Shown here in pieces: positions 56,141-64,000 of a stretch of 64,000 nt of DNA. The notes under the pieces were generated by a model. It made no database searches. It worked only from the letters and a program-made list of their open reading frames with translations, and was not told the origin of the DNA. Both the position numbers and the translations under genes were made by a program. Origin of the DNA: Amycolatopsis sp. (GTDB lineage: Bacteria; Actinomycetota; Actinomycetes; Mycobacteriales; Pseudonocardiaceae); assembly GCF_025464955.1 (NCBI RefSeq), contig NZ_JAODNM010000117.1:62001-126000 (forward strand). Direction: 5' to 3'. Every line of letters begins with the position of its first letter. Positions within the stretch are counted from its first letter, which is position 1.

Positions 56141-56890
56141 ATGGGCGAACTTGGGACGTTGGTGCTGCTCCGCCACGGGGAGAGCACGTGGAACGCGGAA
56201 AACCTGTTCACCGGCTGGGTGGACGTGCCGCTCTCCGAGAAGGGCCAGGGCGAAGCGCGACACGGCGGGGAACTGCTCGCCGACGCCGGCTTGCTGCCGG
56301 ACGTCGTGCACACGTCGCTGCTGCGGCGGGCGATCTCTACGGCCAACCTCGCGCTGGACGTGGCAGACCGGCACTGGATCGAGGTCAAGCGCGACTGGCG
56401 GCTCAACGAGCGGCACTACGGCGCGCTGCAGGGCAAGAACAAGAAGCAGACTCTCGAGGAGTTCGGCCAGGAGCAGTTCATGCTCTGGCGCCGCTCCTAC
56501 GACACCCCGCCGCCCGCCATCGAGCGCGGTGACGAGTTCAGCCAGGACGCCGACCCGCGCTACGCCCCGCTGGGCGAGGACGCACCGCTGACCGAATGCC
56601 TCAAGGACGTCGTCACGCGGCTGCTGCCGTACTGGGAGTCCGCGATCGTGCCGGACCTCCGGGCGGGCAAGACCGTGCTGGTCGCGGCACACGGCAACTC
56701 CCTGCGCGCGCTGGTCAAGCACCTCGACGGGATCTCCGATGACGACATCGCCGGCCTGAACATCCCGACTGGCATCCCGCTGCGCTATGACCTGACGGCC
56801 AACCTCAAGCCCGTCACCACCGGTGGCCTCTACCTCGACCCCGTCGCCGCGAAAGAAGCGGCCGCCGCCGTCGCCAACCAGGGCCGCTAA
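56141..56890 (+). CDS. gpmA: 2,3-bisphosphoglycerate-dependent phosphoglycerate mutase
   Basis: A 249-residue dPGM. The phosphohistidine motif is LLRHGESTWNAENLFTGWVDVPL (residues 9-31, His12), followed by YGALQGKNKKQTLEEFG (about 92-108) and the second catalytic His in VAAHGNSLRALVKHLDGIS (about 183). It interconverts 3- and 2-phosphoglycerate in glycolysis. ATG 56141 begins the domain; no clear ribosome-binding site is seen. In mycobacteria gpm1 sits next to senX3-regX3, as here with two genes inserted. Confidence 0.93.
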   Translation: MGELGTLVLLRHGESTWNAENLFTGWVDVPLSEKGQGEARHGGELLADAGLLPDVVHTSLLRRAISTANLALDVADRHWIEVKRDWRLNERHYGALQGKNKKQTLEEFGQEQFMLWRRSYDTPPPAIERGDEFSQDADPRYAPLGEDAPLTECLKDVVTRLLPYWESAIVPDLRAGKTVLVAAHGNSLRALVKHLDGISDDDIAGLNIPTGIPLRYDLTANLKPVTTGGLYLDPVAAKEAAAAVANQGR

Positions 56891-56947
56891 CTCGTGAGTG
56901 TTTAGGCCGGTTAGAACCTGGTTAGAACCGGCCTAAACACTCACGAG
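56891..56947. terminator. Bidirectional hairpin, copy 3 of the GTGAGTGTT family
   Basis: A 22-bp perfect stem beginning CTCGTGAGTGTTTAGGCCGG with a 13-nt loop, starting directly at the gpm stop codon and ending 15 nt before the stop of the convergent LuxR gene. Confidence 0.9.
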
Positions 56948-56962
56948 CTTTTGGCCACCCGC

Positions 56963-57616
56963 TCAGATGACGCCTAGTTCGCGGGCCCGGGCACCGGCTT
57001 GGAAGCGGGACGTCGCGCCGAGGGCGGTCATCAGTTCGGCCACGCGGCGGCGGTAGGTGCGCAGGCCCAGTCCGAGCGTCCTGGCCGCCGTCTCGTCCTT
57101 GCAGCCCGTCGCGAGCAGGTCGAGGATCTGTGGCGCGAGCTGGCGGATCTCGGCGAACCGGGCGTCGTGGGTGGCGAGGTCGGTTGCCGACCGCCAGGCC
57201 GCTTCGAACAGAGACGTCACGCCGTGGACGACCTCCGGTCGGCTGATCACGCTGTACGCCCGCGCGCCGTGTACGTACTCCCCGGCGAGGATCGCGATGC
57301 GGCGGTCGAGGATGACCGTCTCGCTGATCTCGTCGGTGCTGATCCGGATTTCCGCGCCCCGCAGGTCGAGCTCGCGCACGTGCTCGGCACCGCTCGGGTC
57401 GAGCAGCACCGCCGGCCGGAAGATCTTGCGGATGCGTTTGCCGTCCAGTCGCGGCGGCGGTCCGTCCGGCCGAGGTCGCGTGGCGGCCCAGGTGAACAGA
57501 TCGTTCGCCGCGCAGGCCATGTCGGTCGCCGCGGCGAACAGGTGCGCCGTGCGCGCGTGCACCTCTTCTTCGCCGTACACGACGGCCATCGAGGCAGTAC
57601 CGGATACCAGTTCCAC
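56963..57616 (-). CDS. LuxR-type regulator lacking the N-terminal HTH of its family
   Basis: About 218 residues. The C-terminal half is a LuxR helix-turn-helix (APQILDLLATGCKDETAARTLGLGLRTYRRRVAELMTALGATSRFQAG). The N-terminal half (RAGEIR-like DLRGAEIRISTDEISETVILDRRIAILAG and SRPEVVHGVTSLFEAAW) matches the phospholipase-D-like effector region of the TrmB/LuxR regulators common in actinomycetes. Their usual N-terminal TrmB winged helix is missing here. GTG 57616 and ATG 57589 are both possible starts. It is divergent from the aldo/keto reductase, a likely target. Confidence 0.72.
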   Translation of the reverse strand: MELVSGTASMAVVYGEEEVHARTAHLFAAATDMACAANDLFTWAATRPRPDGPPPRLDGKRIRKIFRPAVLLDPSGAEHVRELDLRGAEIRISTDEISETVILDRRIAILAGEYVHGARAYSVISRPEVVHGVTSLFEAAWRSATDLATHDARFAEIRQLAPQILDLLATGCKDETAARTLGLGLRTYRRRVAELMTALGATSRFQAGARARELGVI

Positions 57617-57737
57617 ATCGACAAGTGTCCGCGCTCGAGGCCGTCGGCAGCAACCTGCCAAAAGATGACCCGCCGGGCGTCGTCGGCGAAGCTGGAACCA
57701 TGACCAACTACGACGTGCTCTTCTCATCGGAGGAGAA

Positions 57738-58625
57738 ATGACTACTGCCAGCACCCCCGCGGCAGCCGCGGGCACCTGGAAGCTCGGCCGTTACGAAGTC
57801 AACCGGATGGGCTTCGGCGCCATGCGGGTCGGCACCGACGTCGACCGTGCGGTCGCCGTGCTCCGCAAGGCCGTCGAGCTCGGCGTCAACCACATCGACA
57901 CCGCCGCGTTCTACGGCACGTCACCGCTGTCCTCCAACGACCTGATCAACCGCGCTCTGCGGCCGTACCCGCGGGACCTGGTCATCACCACGAAGGTCGG
58001 GCCGTCCCGCGACGCCAACGGCCAGTTCCGGCCCATCGGCAGTCCTGACCAGCTGCGCGGGCAGGTCGAGGAGAACCTGCGTCAGCTCGGCCGCGACCAC
58101 ATCGAAGTCGTCAACCTGCGGATCGGCCAGGGCTTGGAGCGCGGCACCGGCTCGATCGCGGACCAGTTCGGTGCGCTCGCCGAGCTGCGTGAGGAGGGGC
58201 TGATCGGCGAGCTGGGCATCTCGAACGTCGGGCTTGAGCACCTCGTCGAGGCACAGGCCATCGCCCCAGTCGTCTGCGTGCAGAACCAGTACGGCCTCAC
58301 CGCGCGCCGCGAGGACGACGAGCTCGTCCGGGCCTGCGCGGAGCAAGGGGTGGCCTTCGTACCGTTCTTCGCTGTCGCGTCGGCGGCTTCTGAGCAGTCG
58401 GCGGCCGTCGAAGAGGCTGTCCAGCGCGTCGCGAAGGCTCACGACGCCTCTTCGGCTCAGATCCGGCTGGCCTGGACGTTGCACCAAGGGCAACATCTGC
58501 TCGCCATCCCCGGAACGGGTGACCTCGGTCATCTCGCCCAGAACGTGGCCGCCGCCGCGCTGCGACTCACCGAAGCGGAGGTCACCCGACTGGATACCGC
58601 CGGAACAGCGGCAATCCGGAATTGA
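57738..58625 (+). CDS. Aldo/keto reductase
   Basis: A 295-residue AKR. The TIM barrel starts GRYEVNRMGFGAMRVG, followed by the catalytic Asp and Tyr in VNHIDTAAFYGTS (about residues 51-63) and Lys in LVITTKVG (about 80). The usual catalytic His is replaced: the strand reads EVVNLRIGQG (about 119-128), Arg instead of His, seen in some actinobacterial members. NADPH binding is suggested by the late IPGTGDLGHLAQNVAAA. GGAGG lies seven bases before ATG 57738. Substrate unknown. Confidence 0.85.
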   Translation: MTTASTPAAAAGTWKLGRYEVNRMGFGAMRVGTDVDRAVAVLRKAVELGVNHIDTAAFYGTSPLSSNDLINRALRPYPRDLVITTKVGPSRDANGQFRPIGSPDQLRGQVEENLRQLGRDHIEVVNLRIGQGLERGTGSIADQFGALAELREEGLIGELGISNVGLEHLVEAQAIAPVVCVQNQYGLTARREDDELVRACAEQGVAFVPFFAVASAASEQSAAVEEAVQRVAKAHDASSAQIRLAWTLHQGQHLLAIPGTGDLGHLAQNVAAAALRLTEAEVTRLDTAGTAAIRN

Positions 58626-58641
58626 CGACATTAACTGTCGA

Positions 58642-58679
58642 GGACATGAACAGCCGCTGAAGCAGCGGCGAACATGTCC
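58642..58679 (+). terminator. Two-level hairpin after the aldo/keto reductase gene
   Basis: Outer GGACATG/CATGTCC and inner GCCGCTG/CAGCGGC stems (7 bp each), followed by a C-rich stretch, 16 nt after the stop. Confidence 0.75.
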
Positions 58680-58756
58680 CCCTCAGGTGTCGCGGCCGTC
58701 ACGAGAACGCATCCAGTACTAGGCCAATAGGCCACCCCCGCGCTTACGATCCCCTC

Positions 58757-60001
58757 GTGACCGCGCCCGTTGCCTCAGTACTGGCCATCGTCGCATTGAT
58801 GGTCGGGGTGGCCGTCGGATTGCTGATCGCCCGAACCCGGCGCAAGCGGGTCGAGCGCCAGCCGACCGGCCCCACCGTCGCCGAACTGCTGCAACGCCTC
58901 GTGCGTTCGTCCAACAGCGGCGTCGTCGTGCTCAACCGCTTCGGCGACATGGTCCTGCACAACCCGAGGGCCTACGAGCTCGGGTTGGTGCGGGTGGCCC
59001 AGGCAGACTCCCGCGCCCGCCAGGCCGCCGAGCAGGTGGTCGAGACCGACGAACCGATGGAAATCGACCTCTCGCCGACCGAGGCCAGGGGGCGGCAACC
59101 GGAGGCGGTGCTCGCCGAGGTCCGCCCGCTCGGGGACGGGTTCACCGTCGTCGAAGCGGTCGACCACTCCGACGCCGTCCGGCTCGAAGCCACGCGGCGC
59201 GACTTCGTCGCCAACGTGTCCCACGAGCTGAAGACGCCCGTCGGCGCGATCGCCCTGCTCACCGAGGCCGTGCTCGACGCGGTCGACGACCCCGTCGAGG
59301 TCCACCGGTTCGGCACCAAGATCCTCCGCGAGTCGACCCGGCTCGGCCAGCTCGTCACCGAGCTGATCGCGCTGTCCCGGCTGCAGGGCGCCGAGCGGCT
59401 CCCGGACCTCAACGTCGTCGAGGTCGACGCCGTCGTGCGCGAGGCACTCGGGCGCGCTTCCCTGTCCGCCGAGTCCGCGGAGATCGCCGTGACCACCGAC
59501 GCGGCTAGCGGCCTGCTCGTCGAGGGCGACCGCACACTGCTGGTCACCGCGCTGTCGAACCTGCTCGAGAACGCCGTCGCGTACTCGCAGCCGGGCAGCC
59601 CGGTGTCGATCAGCCGCCGGCTGTCCGAAGGCTCGGTGGAGATCGCCGTGACCGACCGGGGCATCGGCATCGCCGAAGAGGACCAGCAGCGGGTGTTCGA
59701 GCGGTTCTACCGCGCGGACAAGGCCCGCTCGCGGGCCACTGGCGGCACCGGGCTGGGCCTGGCGATCGTCAAGCACGTCGCGGCCAACCACGGCGGTTCG
59801 GTCTCCCTGTGGAGCAGGCAGGGGACCGGCTCCACCTTCACCCTGCGCATTCCCGCGCACGTCGGCCCGGCGGAGCGTGCTGCCGCCGAGACCGCCGCCG
59901 AACAGCTTCCGCCGCCACCGCGGCAGGAGAAGAACCCCGAGCGGACAACCCGTCTCGTGGCCACTGGGCAGGACAGCCCCGATCATGGAGGTCAATTGTG
60001 A
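58757..60001 (+). CDS. senX3: Sensor histidine kinase SenX3
   Basis: A 414-residue sensor kinase. One membrane helix (residues 5-24), a PAS-like region (about 45-140), then the H-box VANVSHELKTPVGAI with His156, followed by ATP-binding N, G1, F and G2 boxes (NLLENAVAYSQPGSPVSI, DRGIGIAEEDQQRVFERFYRADKARS, GGTGLGLAIVKHV). It pairs with RegX3, which regulates phosphate starvation and other responses. GTG 58757 follows TACGAT (58745-58750) by 6 nt, so the transcript is leaderless. The stop overlaps regX3 by GTGA. Confidence 0.95.
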   Translation: MTAPVASVLAIVALMVGVAVGLLIARTRRKRVERQPTGPTVAELLQRLVRSSNSGVVVLNRFGDMVLHNPRAYELGLVRVAQADSRARQAAEQVVETDEPMEIDLSPTEARGRQPEAVLAEVRPLGDGFTVVEAVDHSDAVRLEATRRDFVANVSHELKTPVGAIALLTEAVLDAVDDPVEVHRFGTKILRESTRLGQLVTELIALSRLQGAERLPDLNVVEVDAVVREALGRASLSAESAEIAVTTDAASGLLVEGDRTLLVTALSNLLENAVAYSQPGSPVSISRRLSEGSVEIAVTDRGIGIAEEDQQRVFERFYRADKARSRATGGTGLGLAIVKHVAANHGGSVSLWSRQGTGSTFTLRIPAHVGPAERAAAETAAEQLPPPPRQEKNPERTTRLVATGQDSPDHGGQL

Positions 60002-60687
60002 CCAGGGTTCTGATCGTGGAGGACGAAGAGTCCTTCGCCGATCCCCTCGCGTTCCTGCTGCGCAAGGAGGGCTTCACCGCCGCCGTCGCGGTGACCGGGC
60101 AGCAGGCGCTCGAGGAGTTCGACCGCAACGGCGCCGACATCGTGCTGCTCGACCTGATGCTGCCCGGGATGAGCGGCACCGACGTGTGCAAGCAGTTGCG
60201 TCAGCGCTCGGCCGTGCCGGTCATCATGGTCACCGCCCGCGACAGCGAGATCGACAAGGTCGTCGGGCTGGAGCTCGGCGCCGACGACTACGTCACCAAG
60301 CCGTACTCGGCCCGCGAGCTCATCGCGCGGGTCCGTGCCGTCCTGCGCCGCGGCGGTGAGGCGGGCGCCGAAGGCGACCTGGCGCCCCTCGTGCTGTCCG
60401 CCGGGCCGGTCCGGATGGACGTCGAGCGGCACGTGGTGACCGTCGACGGCGAGGAGGTGTCGCTGCCGCTCAAGGAGTTCGACCTGCTCGAGTACCTGCT
60501 GCGCAACGTCGGCCGCGTGCTCACGCGCGGCCAGCTCATCGACCGGGTGTGGGGCGCGGACTACGTCGGCGACACCAAGACCCTCGACGTGCACGTCAAG
60601 CGGCTCCGCTCGAAGATCGAACCCGACCCGGGCTCACCGCGTCACCTCGTCACGGTCCGCGGCCTCGGCTACAAGTTCGAGACGTGA
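59998..60687 (+). CDS. regX3: Response regulator RegX3
   Basis: A 229-residue OmpR/PhoB-type response regulator. The receiver domain is residues 1-118 with Asp52 in IVLLDLMLPG, Thr and Lys at VMVTARDSE and YVTKPYSARE. The winged-helix domain has LPLKEFDLLEYLLRNVGRVLTRGQLIDRVWG and TLDVHVKRLRSKIE. It is co-translated with senX3 (GTGA overlap), with GGAG upstream of GTG 59998. It is conserved next to gpm in mycobacteria. Confidence 0.95.
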   Translation: MTRVLIVEDEESFADPLAFLLRKEGFTAAVAVTGQQALEEFDRNGADIVLLDLMLPGMSGTDVCKQLRQRSAVPVIMVTARDSEIDKVVGLELGADDYVTKPYSARELIARVRAVLRRGGEAGAEGDLAPLVLSAGPVRMDVERHVVTVDGEEVSLPLKEFDLLEYLLRNVGRVLTRGQLIDRVWGADYVGDTKTLDVHVKRLRSKIEPDPGSPRHLVTVRGLGYKFET

Positions 60688-60772
60688 CAGGAAGGAACCG
60701 TTCCGGGCGAAAACCGCCAGTAACGGTCCGTTCTTGTCGTGCCCGCGTGAAGTCCGGGTACCGTAGACCCCC

Positions 60773-61798
60773 GTGCGCCTAGGGGTTCTCGACGTCGGTT
60801 CCAACACGGTCCATCTCCTGGTCGTGGAGGCGCATCGTGGCGCGCACCCGACCCCGATGCATTCCGAGAAGGCGGTCCTGCGCCTCGCCGAGCAGATCAC
60901 CAAGAGCGGCGAGCTGAGCCGCAACGGGGCGGAAGACCTGGTCAAGGCGGTGGACTCGGCGAAGGCCGCGGCCACCAGGCTCGGCTGCGGCGATGTCATG
61001 GCGTTCGCCACCTCGGCCGTCCGGGAGGCCGAAAACTCGGCCAAGGTCCTGCGCAAGGTCGCCGACGAGACCGGGGTCGAGCTCAAGGTCCTCTCCGGCG
61101 TCGACGAGGCCCGCCTGACCTTCCTGGCTGTCCGCCGCTGGTACGGCTGGTCGGCGGGCAAGGTGCTGGTGCTCGACATCGGCGGCGGGTCGCTGGAGGT
61201 CGCGATGGGCATGGACGAGGAGCCCGAGCTCGCCGAATCGCTCCCGCTCGGCGCCGGCCGCACCACGCGGACCCGGTTTTCGCACGACCCGCCGACCAGG
61301 TCCGAGCTGGTCGCGACGTCGGCATGGCTGGAAGACCAGCTCGCGAGCCTGGCTCGGAAGGTCGGGAAGCTCGGCAAGCCGGACAGGGTCGTGGCGACGT
61401 CGAAAACCTTCCGTTCGCTGGCCAGGCTGACCGGCGCGGCGCCGTCCGCGGCCGGACCGCGGGTGCGCCGGACGCTGACCGACACGGCGTTGAGCCAGCT
61501 CATCGCGTTCATTTCACGCATGTCGTCGTCCGATCTGGCGCAGCTCGAAGGCGTCAGCTCGAGCCGCTCGCACCAACTCGTCGCGGGGGCGCTCGTGGCG
61601 CAGGCCGCAATGCGAGCGTTATCACTCCCGGAACTCGAGATTTGCCCTTGGGCGCTGCGAGAGGGTGTGATTCTTCGGCGACTGGACCGTTCGAACGGCG
61701 CGGATGACACTGGTGCGATCACTCGAAGCGGTTCGTCGAGCAAACGGACCGGTGGCAGCAGCGGACTGGACGCGGGCACCGGACAACAGGCACGGTGA
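60773..61798 (+). CDS. ppx: Exopolyphosphatase / Ppx-GppA phosphatase
   Basis: A 341-residue Ppx/GppA protein. The actin-like phosphate loops are LGVLDVGSNTVHLLVVEA (residues 3-20) and LVLDIGGGSLEVAMG (about 132-146), with VMAFATSAVREAENS between. It hydrolyses polyphosphate or pppGpp. GTG 60773 follows TACCGT (60759-60764) by 8 nt. A TTA codon lies at 61619. The next gene overlaps by GTGA. Order regX3-ppx-membrane protein-isomerase matches mycobacteria. Confidence 0.9.
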   Translation: MRLGVLDVGSNTVHLLVVEAHRGAHPTPMHSEKAVLRLAEQITKSGELSRNGAEDLVKAVDSAKAAATRLGCGDVMAFATSAVREAENSAKVLRKVADETGVELKVLSGVDEARLTFLAVRRWYGWSAGKVLVLDIGGGSLEVAMGMDEEPELAESLPLGAGRTTRTRFSHDPPTRSELVATSAWLEDQLASLARKVGKLGKPDRVVATSKTFRSLARLTGAAPSAAGPRVRRTLTDTALSQLIAFISRMSSSDLAQLEGVSSSRSHQLVAGALVAQAAMRALSLPELEICPWALREGVILRRLDRSNGADDTGAITRSGSSSKRTGGSSGLDAGTGQQAR

Positions 61799-63498
61799 AG
61801 GTGATGACGGAAGACAGCGGAGGCGATCAGCCACAGAAGACCGTGGCCGAACTACTCGCCCAACACGGAGCACAGGTCGACGGCGGACGCCGTCGGCATC
61901 GTCGTGCTGCCGATGAAGAAGAGGACAGCGCCCCCAAGACCGGCGGTTCCCGGCGCAAACCCGATTTCGGTGACACCGCCCCCCAGGCGATCATCGACCG
62001 GATTGCGGCGGACGGTGGCACGCCGCTACCGCTGAACCGCCGCAACGGCGGAAGCCGGCGCGCGCGGGACCCACAGGACTCCCCGCCGCCGCCCCAGCCG
62101 CCTCAGCAGCGCCCGCAGCCGCAGGACTCCGGCCAGCTCCAGCGGCCGCCGATACCGCCGCTGCCGCCTCGCGAGCAGCAGCCACCCCCGCCCAAGCCGC
62201 CGCAGGACCGCCCTCAGGATTCGGCTCAGCTCAGGGTCCCGCGCCCGCAGGAGTCCGCTCAGCTGCCCCGGCCGCTGCCGCAGAACTCGGCCCCGCTGCC
62301 GCTGCCCCCGGCACGTCCGGCGCAGCAGCCACCACAGCAGCCCCCGCCGCAGCCGCAGGAGTCGGGCCAGCTGCCGCTGCCGCCGCGCGGCCGTCCGCAG
62401 CGTCGCCCGCCGCAGCCGCCGCCCGGCCAGCCAGATCCCGGCGTCAACGCCCGGACCAGGTCTTCCATGCCGCCGGCCCCACCGCAGGCGCCGAAGCCCG
62501 GCCCGCTCGCGGCCAGGCTGGACGGCCTCGACGGCACCCCGGACACCGATCCTGTACCCGCCGAGCAGCCGCCCGGTCAGATGGCCAGCGGGGCGTTCCA
62601 GACGCCCCAGGCCCCGCCGCGACGGCCGCTCCGCCCACCGGCCAGACGTCCCGCGCCGCCGGAACCCCACACCGAGCAGTTCGCGGCCGTGGTCGACGAG
62701 CCGATGGTCGAGCCGGAGCCGGTCGACGAGCCGCCCGCACTGGACGGCCCGCCCGCCGGGCTGGCCAACTGGCGCAAGCGACGGCGCACGGAACAGGTCG
62801 AGGAGCAGCTCGACGACACGCAGATCGGTTCGATGCCGGCCCTCGACGAGGACGACGACGAGTTCGACGAGCACCCGTCGATGCCGCCTGCCGGGTTCGT
62901 CGACCCGGGGCCGCCCACCCGCGGCTGGTCCCCGCCGCCGCCGTTCGCGCCCGGCCGCGGCACGCCGCCCGATCCCCGCGGCGCCCGCGGCGAGCTGCGC
63001 GACGGCCTCGACACCCACGGTGGCCATCTCGGCGTCCCCGGTGCCCCCAACGGGCACGGCGGGCACACCGTTGACGACGGATACGCCTACGACGACGAGT
63101 ACGCCGACGATCTCGACGGTGACCTGGATCACGATCCCGAGGGTGATCTCGATCACGACCTCGCGCACGAGCTCGACGACGAATACGGCGATGAGTACGC
63201 GGACGAGTACGCCGAGGAACCGCTCGAAGCGGCGTCGCCAGGCAAGCAGTGGCTCGCACTGGCCGGGCAGCTTGCCGGCGGGGTCGTCGGCGGGGCCGCC
63301 GTCTGGCTCGGCTTCAACTGGCTGTGGGTGAACCTGCCCGCCGCCGCGCTGGTCGCCGCGCTCGTCGTGGTCGTCGGCCTGGTCTGGATCGTCCGTAAGA
63401 TCCGCCGCGCCGAGGACCTGCAGACCACCGTGCTCGCGGTGCTCGTCGGACTGGTCGTCACCGTCTCCCCGGCGGCCTTGCTCCTGTTGTCCCGTTGA
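61795..63498 (+). CDS. Pro-rich membrane protein with Asp/Glu/Tyr-rich segment
   Basis: A 567-residue protein of unknown function. The N-terminal 80 residues include VAELLAQHGA. Residues about 90-330 are Pro/Gln-rich with repeated QDSAQL/QESAQL units. A very acidic segment, about 395-485, has repeats of (H/Y)DDEYADDLD and GDEYADEYAEE. Two membrane helices (about 490-560) close the protein. Its position after ppx matches the mycobacterial Rv0497-type membrane protein. GTG 61795 overlaps the ppx stop (GTGA); ATG 61804 is the alternative. The acidic region could bind cations. Confidence 0.75.
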   Translation: MKVMTEDSGGDQPQKTVAELLAQHGAQVDGGRRRHRRAADEEEDSAPKTGGSRRKPDFGDTAPQAIIDRIAADGGTPLPLNRRNGGSRRARDPQDSPPPPQPPQQRPQPQDSGQLQRPPIPPLPPREQQPPPPKPPQDRPQDSAQLRVPRPQESAQLPRPLPQNSAPLPLPPARPAQQPPQQPPPQPQESGQLPLPPRGRPQRRPPQPPPGQPDPGVNARTRSSMPPAPPQAPKPGPLAARLDGLDGTPDTDPVPAEQPPGQMASGAFQTPQAPPRRPLRPPARRPAPPEPHTEQFAAVVDEPMVEPEPVDEPPALDGPPAGLANWRKRRRTEQVEEQLDDTQIGSMPALDEDDDEFDEHPSMPPAGFVDPGPPTRGWSPPPPFAPGRGTPPDPRGARGELRDGLDTHGGHLGVPGAPNGHGGHTVDDGYAYDDEYADDLDGDLDHDPEGDLDHDLAHELDDEYGDEYADEYAEEPLEAASPGKQWLALAGQLAGGVVGGAAVWLGFNWLWVNLPAAALVAALVVVVGLVWIVRKIRRAEDLQTTVLAVLVGLVVTVSPAALLLLSR

Positions 63499-64000
63499 CC
63501 GAGCCCACGCGTGTGCCCTCCACGCACAAGGTGGGCTTGTCGACGGCTTCGGTCTGGCCGCTGAAAGCCGGCGCGGCCTTTGAGCTCGCCGCCGAGCTCG
63601 GGTACGACGGCGTCGAGGTGATGGTCTGGGCCGATCCGATCAGCCAGGACGTCTCCGCGCTGCGCCGCTGGTCCCGTGACACCGGGATGCCGGTCCTGTC
63701 GGTGCATTCGCCGTCGCTGCTGATCACCCAGCGGGTCTGGTCCCCGGACCCGGTCGTGCGGCTGCGGCGGACCATCGACGCCGCGGTCGACCTCGGCGCG
63801 CCGACCGTGGTGGTGCACCCGCCGTTCCGCTGGCAGCGGCGCTACGGCGACGCCTTCGCGGACCTGGTCAACGAGCTCGAGGACGCCAGCGGGATCGCGA
63901 TCGCCGTCGAGAACATGTTCAAGGTCCGCCCGCCCGGCGGTTCCCGTGACTCCCGGGTATCGGCGTTCCGGCCGTCGATCGACCCGACCGACGTCGGCTA
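63495..64000 (+). CDS. Sugar phosphate isomerase/epimerase (TIM barrel), partial
   Basis: About 168 residues of an AP-endonuclease-2/xylose-isomerase-like TIM barrel are present: HKVGLSTASVWPLKAGAAFELAAELGYDGVEVMVWADP (residues 11-48), VLSVHSPSLLIT, TVVVHPPFRWQRRYGDAF and IAVENMF. The frame is open at the window end. TTG 63495 overlaps the upstream stop as TTGA; GTG 63513 is possible. The gene order after ppx corresponds to Rv0498 of mycobacteria. The sugar substrate is unknown. Confidence 0.82.
   Translation, partial: MTEPTRVPSTHKVGLSTASVWPLKAGAAFELAAELGYDGVEVMVWADPISQDVSALRRWSRDTGMPVLSVHSPSLLITQRVWSPDPVVRLRRTIDAAVDLGAPTVVVHPPFRWQRRYGDAFADLVNELEDASGIAIAVENMFKVRPPGGSRDSRVSAFRPSIDPTDVG

Noticed and set aside
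1..64000. tRNA, rRNA, prophage or insertion sequence
   Set aside because: No cloverleaf-like gene, rRNA stretch, transposase, integrase or phage structural gene was recognised in reading both strands.

Overview
The window is high-GC actinobacterial chromosome, most likely Pseudonocardiaceae and possibly Amycolatopsis. I place it by content, not by a search. It has mycothiol synthesis (MshA), a SenX3/RegX3 pair, a four-gene 'conservon', repeated XRE-DUF5753/DUF397 modules, EspG and PPE-like type VII secretion genes, GTG starts throughout, and many promoters whose -10 box lies only 6-8 nt before the start codon (leaderless mRNAs). I saw no tRNA, rRNA, CRISPR array, transposase or integrase.

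Layout. 1-4.4 kb: start of 6-phosphogluconate dehydrogenase, an MBL hydrolase, an XRE regulator, an S-adenosyl methyltransferase and a DUF397 protein. 4.4-8.0 kb: a four-gene minus-strand operon of exported and membrane proteins with YtkA-like and His-rich domains, one gene broken by an in-frame TAG. 8-14.1 kb: DUF2236 oxygenase, TetR-amidase operon divergent from an ACC deaminase/D-cysteine desulfhydrase around a perfect palindrome, DUF998, PP2C. 14.1-24.4 kb: an HTH/Clp-N pair behind tandem operators, YczE with a divergent MocR regulator, a low-complexity secreted protein, an ECF-like sigma factor, aminotransferase, DUF445, and small zinc-binding and P-loop proteins. 24.5-26.1 kb: XRE-HbhA-DUF2516, an order known from mycobacteria. 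26.1-29.2 kb: YbaK, ornithine-cyclodeaminase-like and ammonia-lyase-like genes with 4-nt overlaps. The lyase-like protein lacks the residues that form the MIO cofactor.

29.2-41.6 kb: a nested palindromic repeat, a second XRE/DUF397 pair, an APH(6)-type kinase, a type VII secretion substrate/chaperone operon, a ROK regulator beside a GH27 alpha-galactosidase, an osmoprotectant ABC transporter without its ATPase, an SRPBCC protein and an MDR reductase. 41.9-45.6 kb: a conservon (sensor kinase, roadblock, DUF742, GTPase). 45.7-49.6 kb: PNPOx-like, GNAT, PurU, DedA, methyltransferase and DUF2505 genes, two apparently starting at CTG inside CTGA overlaps. 49.6-64 kb: murB, L,D-transpeptidase, hydrolase, mshA, ybjN, DUF4349, gpm, LuxR regulator, aldo/keto reductase, senX3-regX3, ppx, a Pro-rich membrane protein and a TIM-barrel isomerase cut by the window end. 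This last block follows mycobacterial gene order with insertions.

Dispersed non-coding repeats are a second theme. There are two near-identical ~350-bp palindromic elements plus a decayed relative, four copies of a 22-nt palindrome, three copies of a GTGAGTGTT-type terminator hairpin, and two copies of a CTCGGGGCCACCC-type hairpin. The strongest leads are the MIO-less lyase operon, the palindromic elements, the HTH/Clp operator array and the CTG starts.
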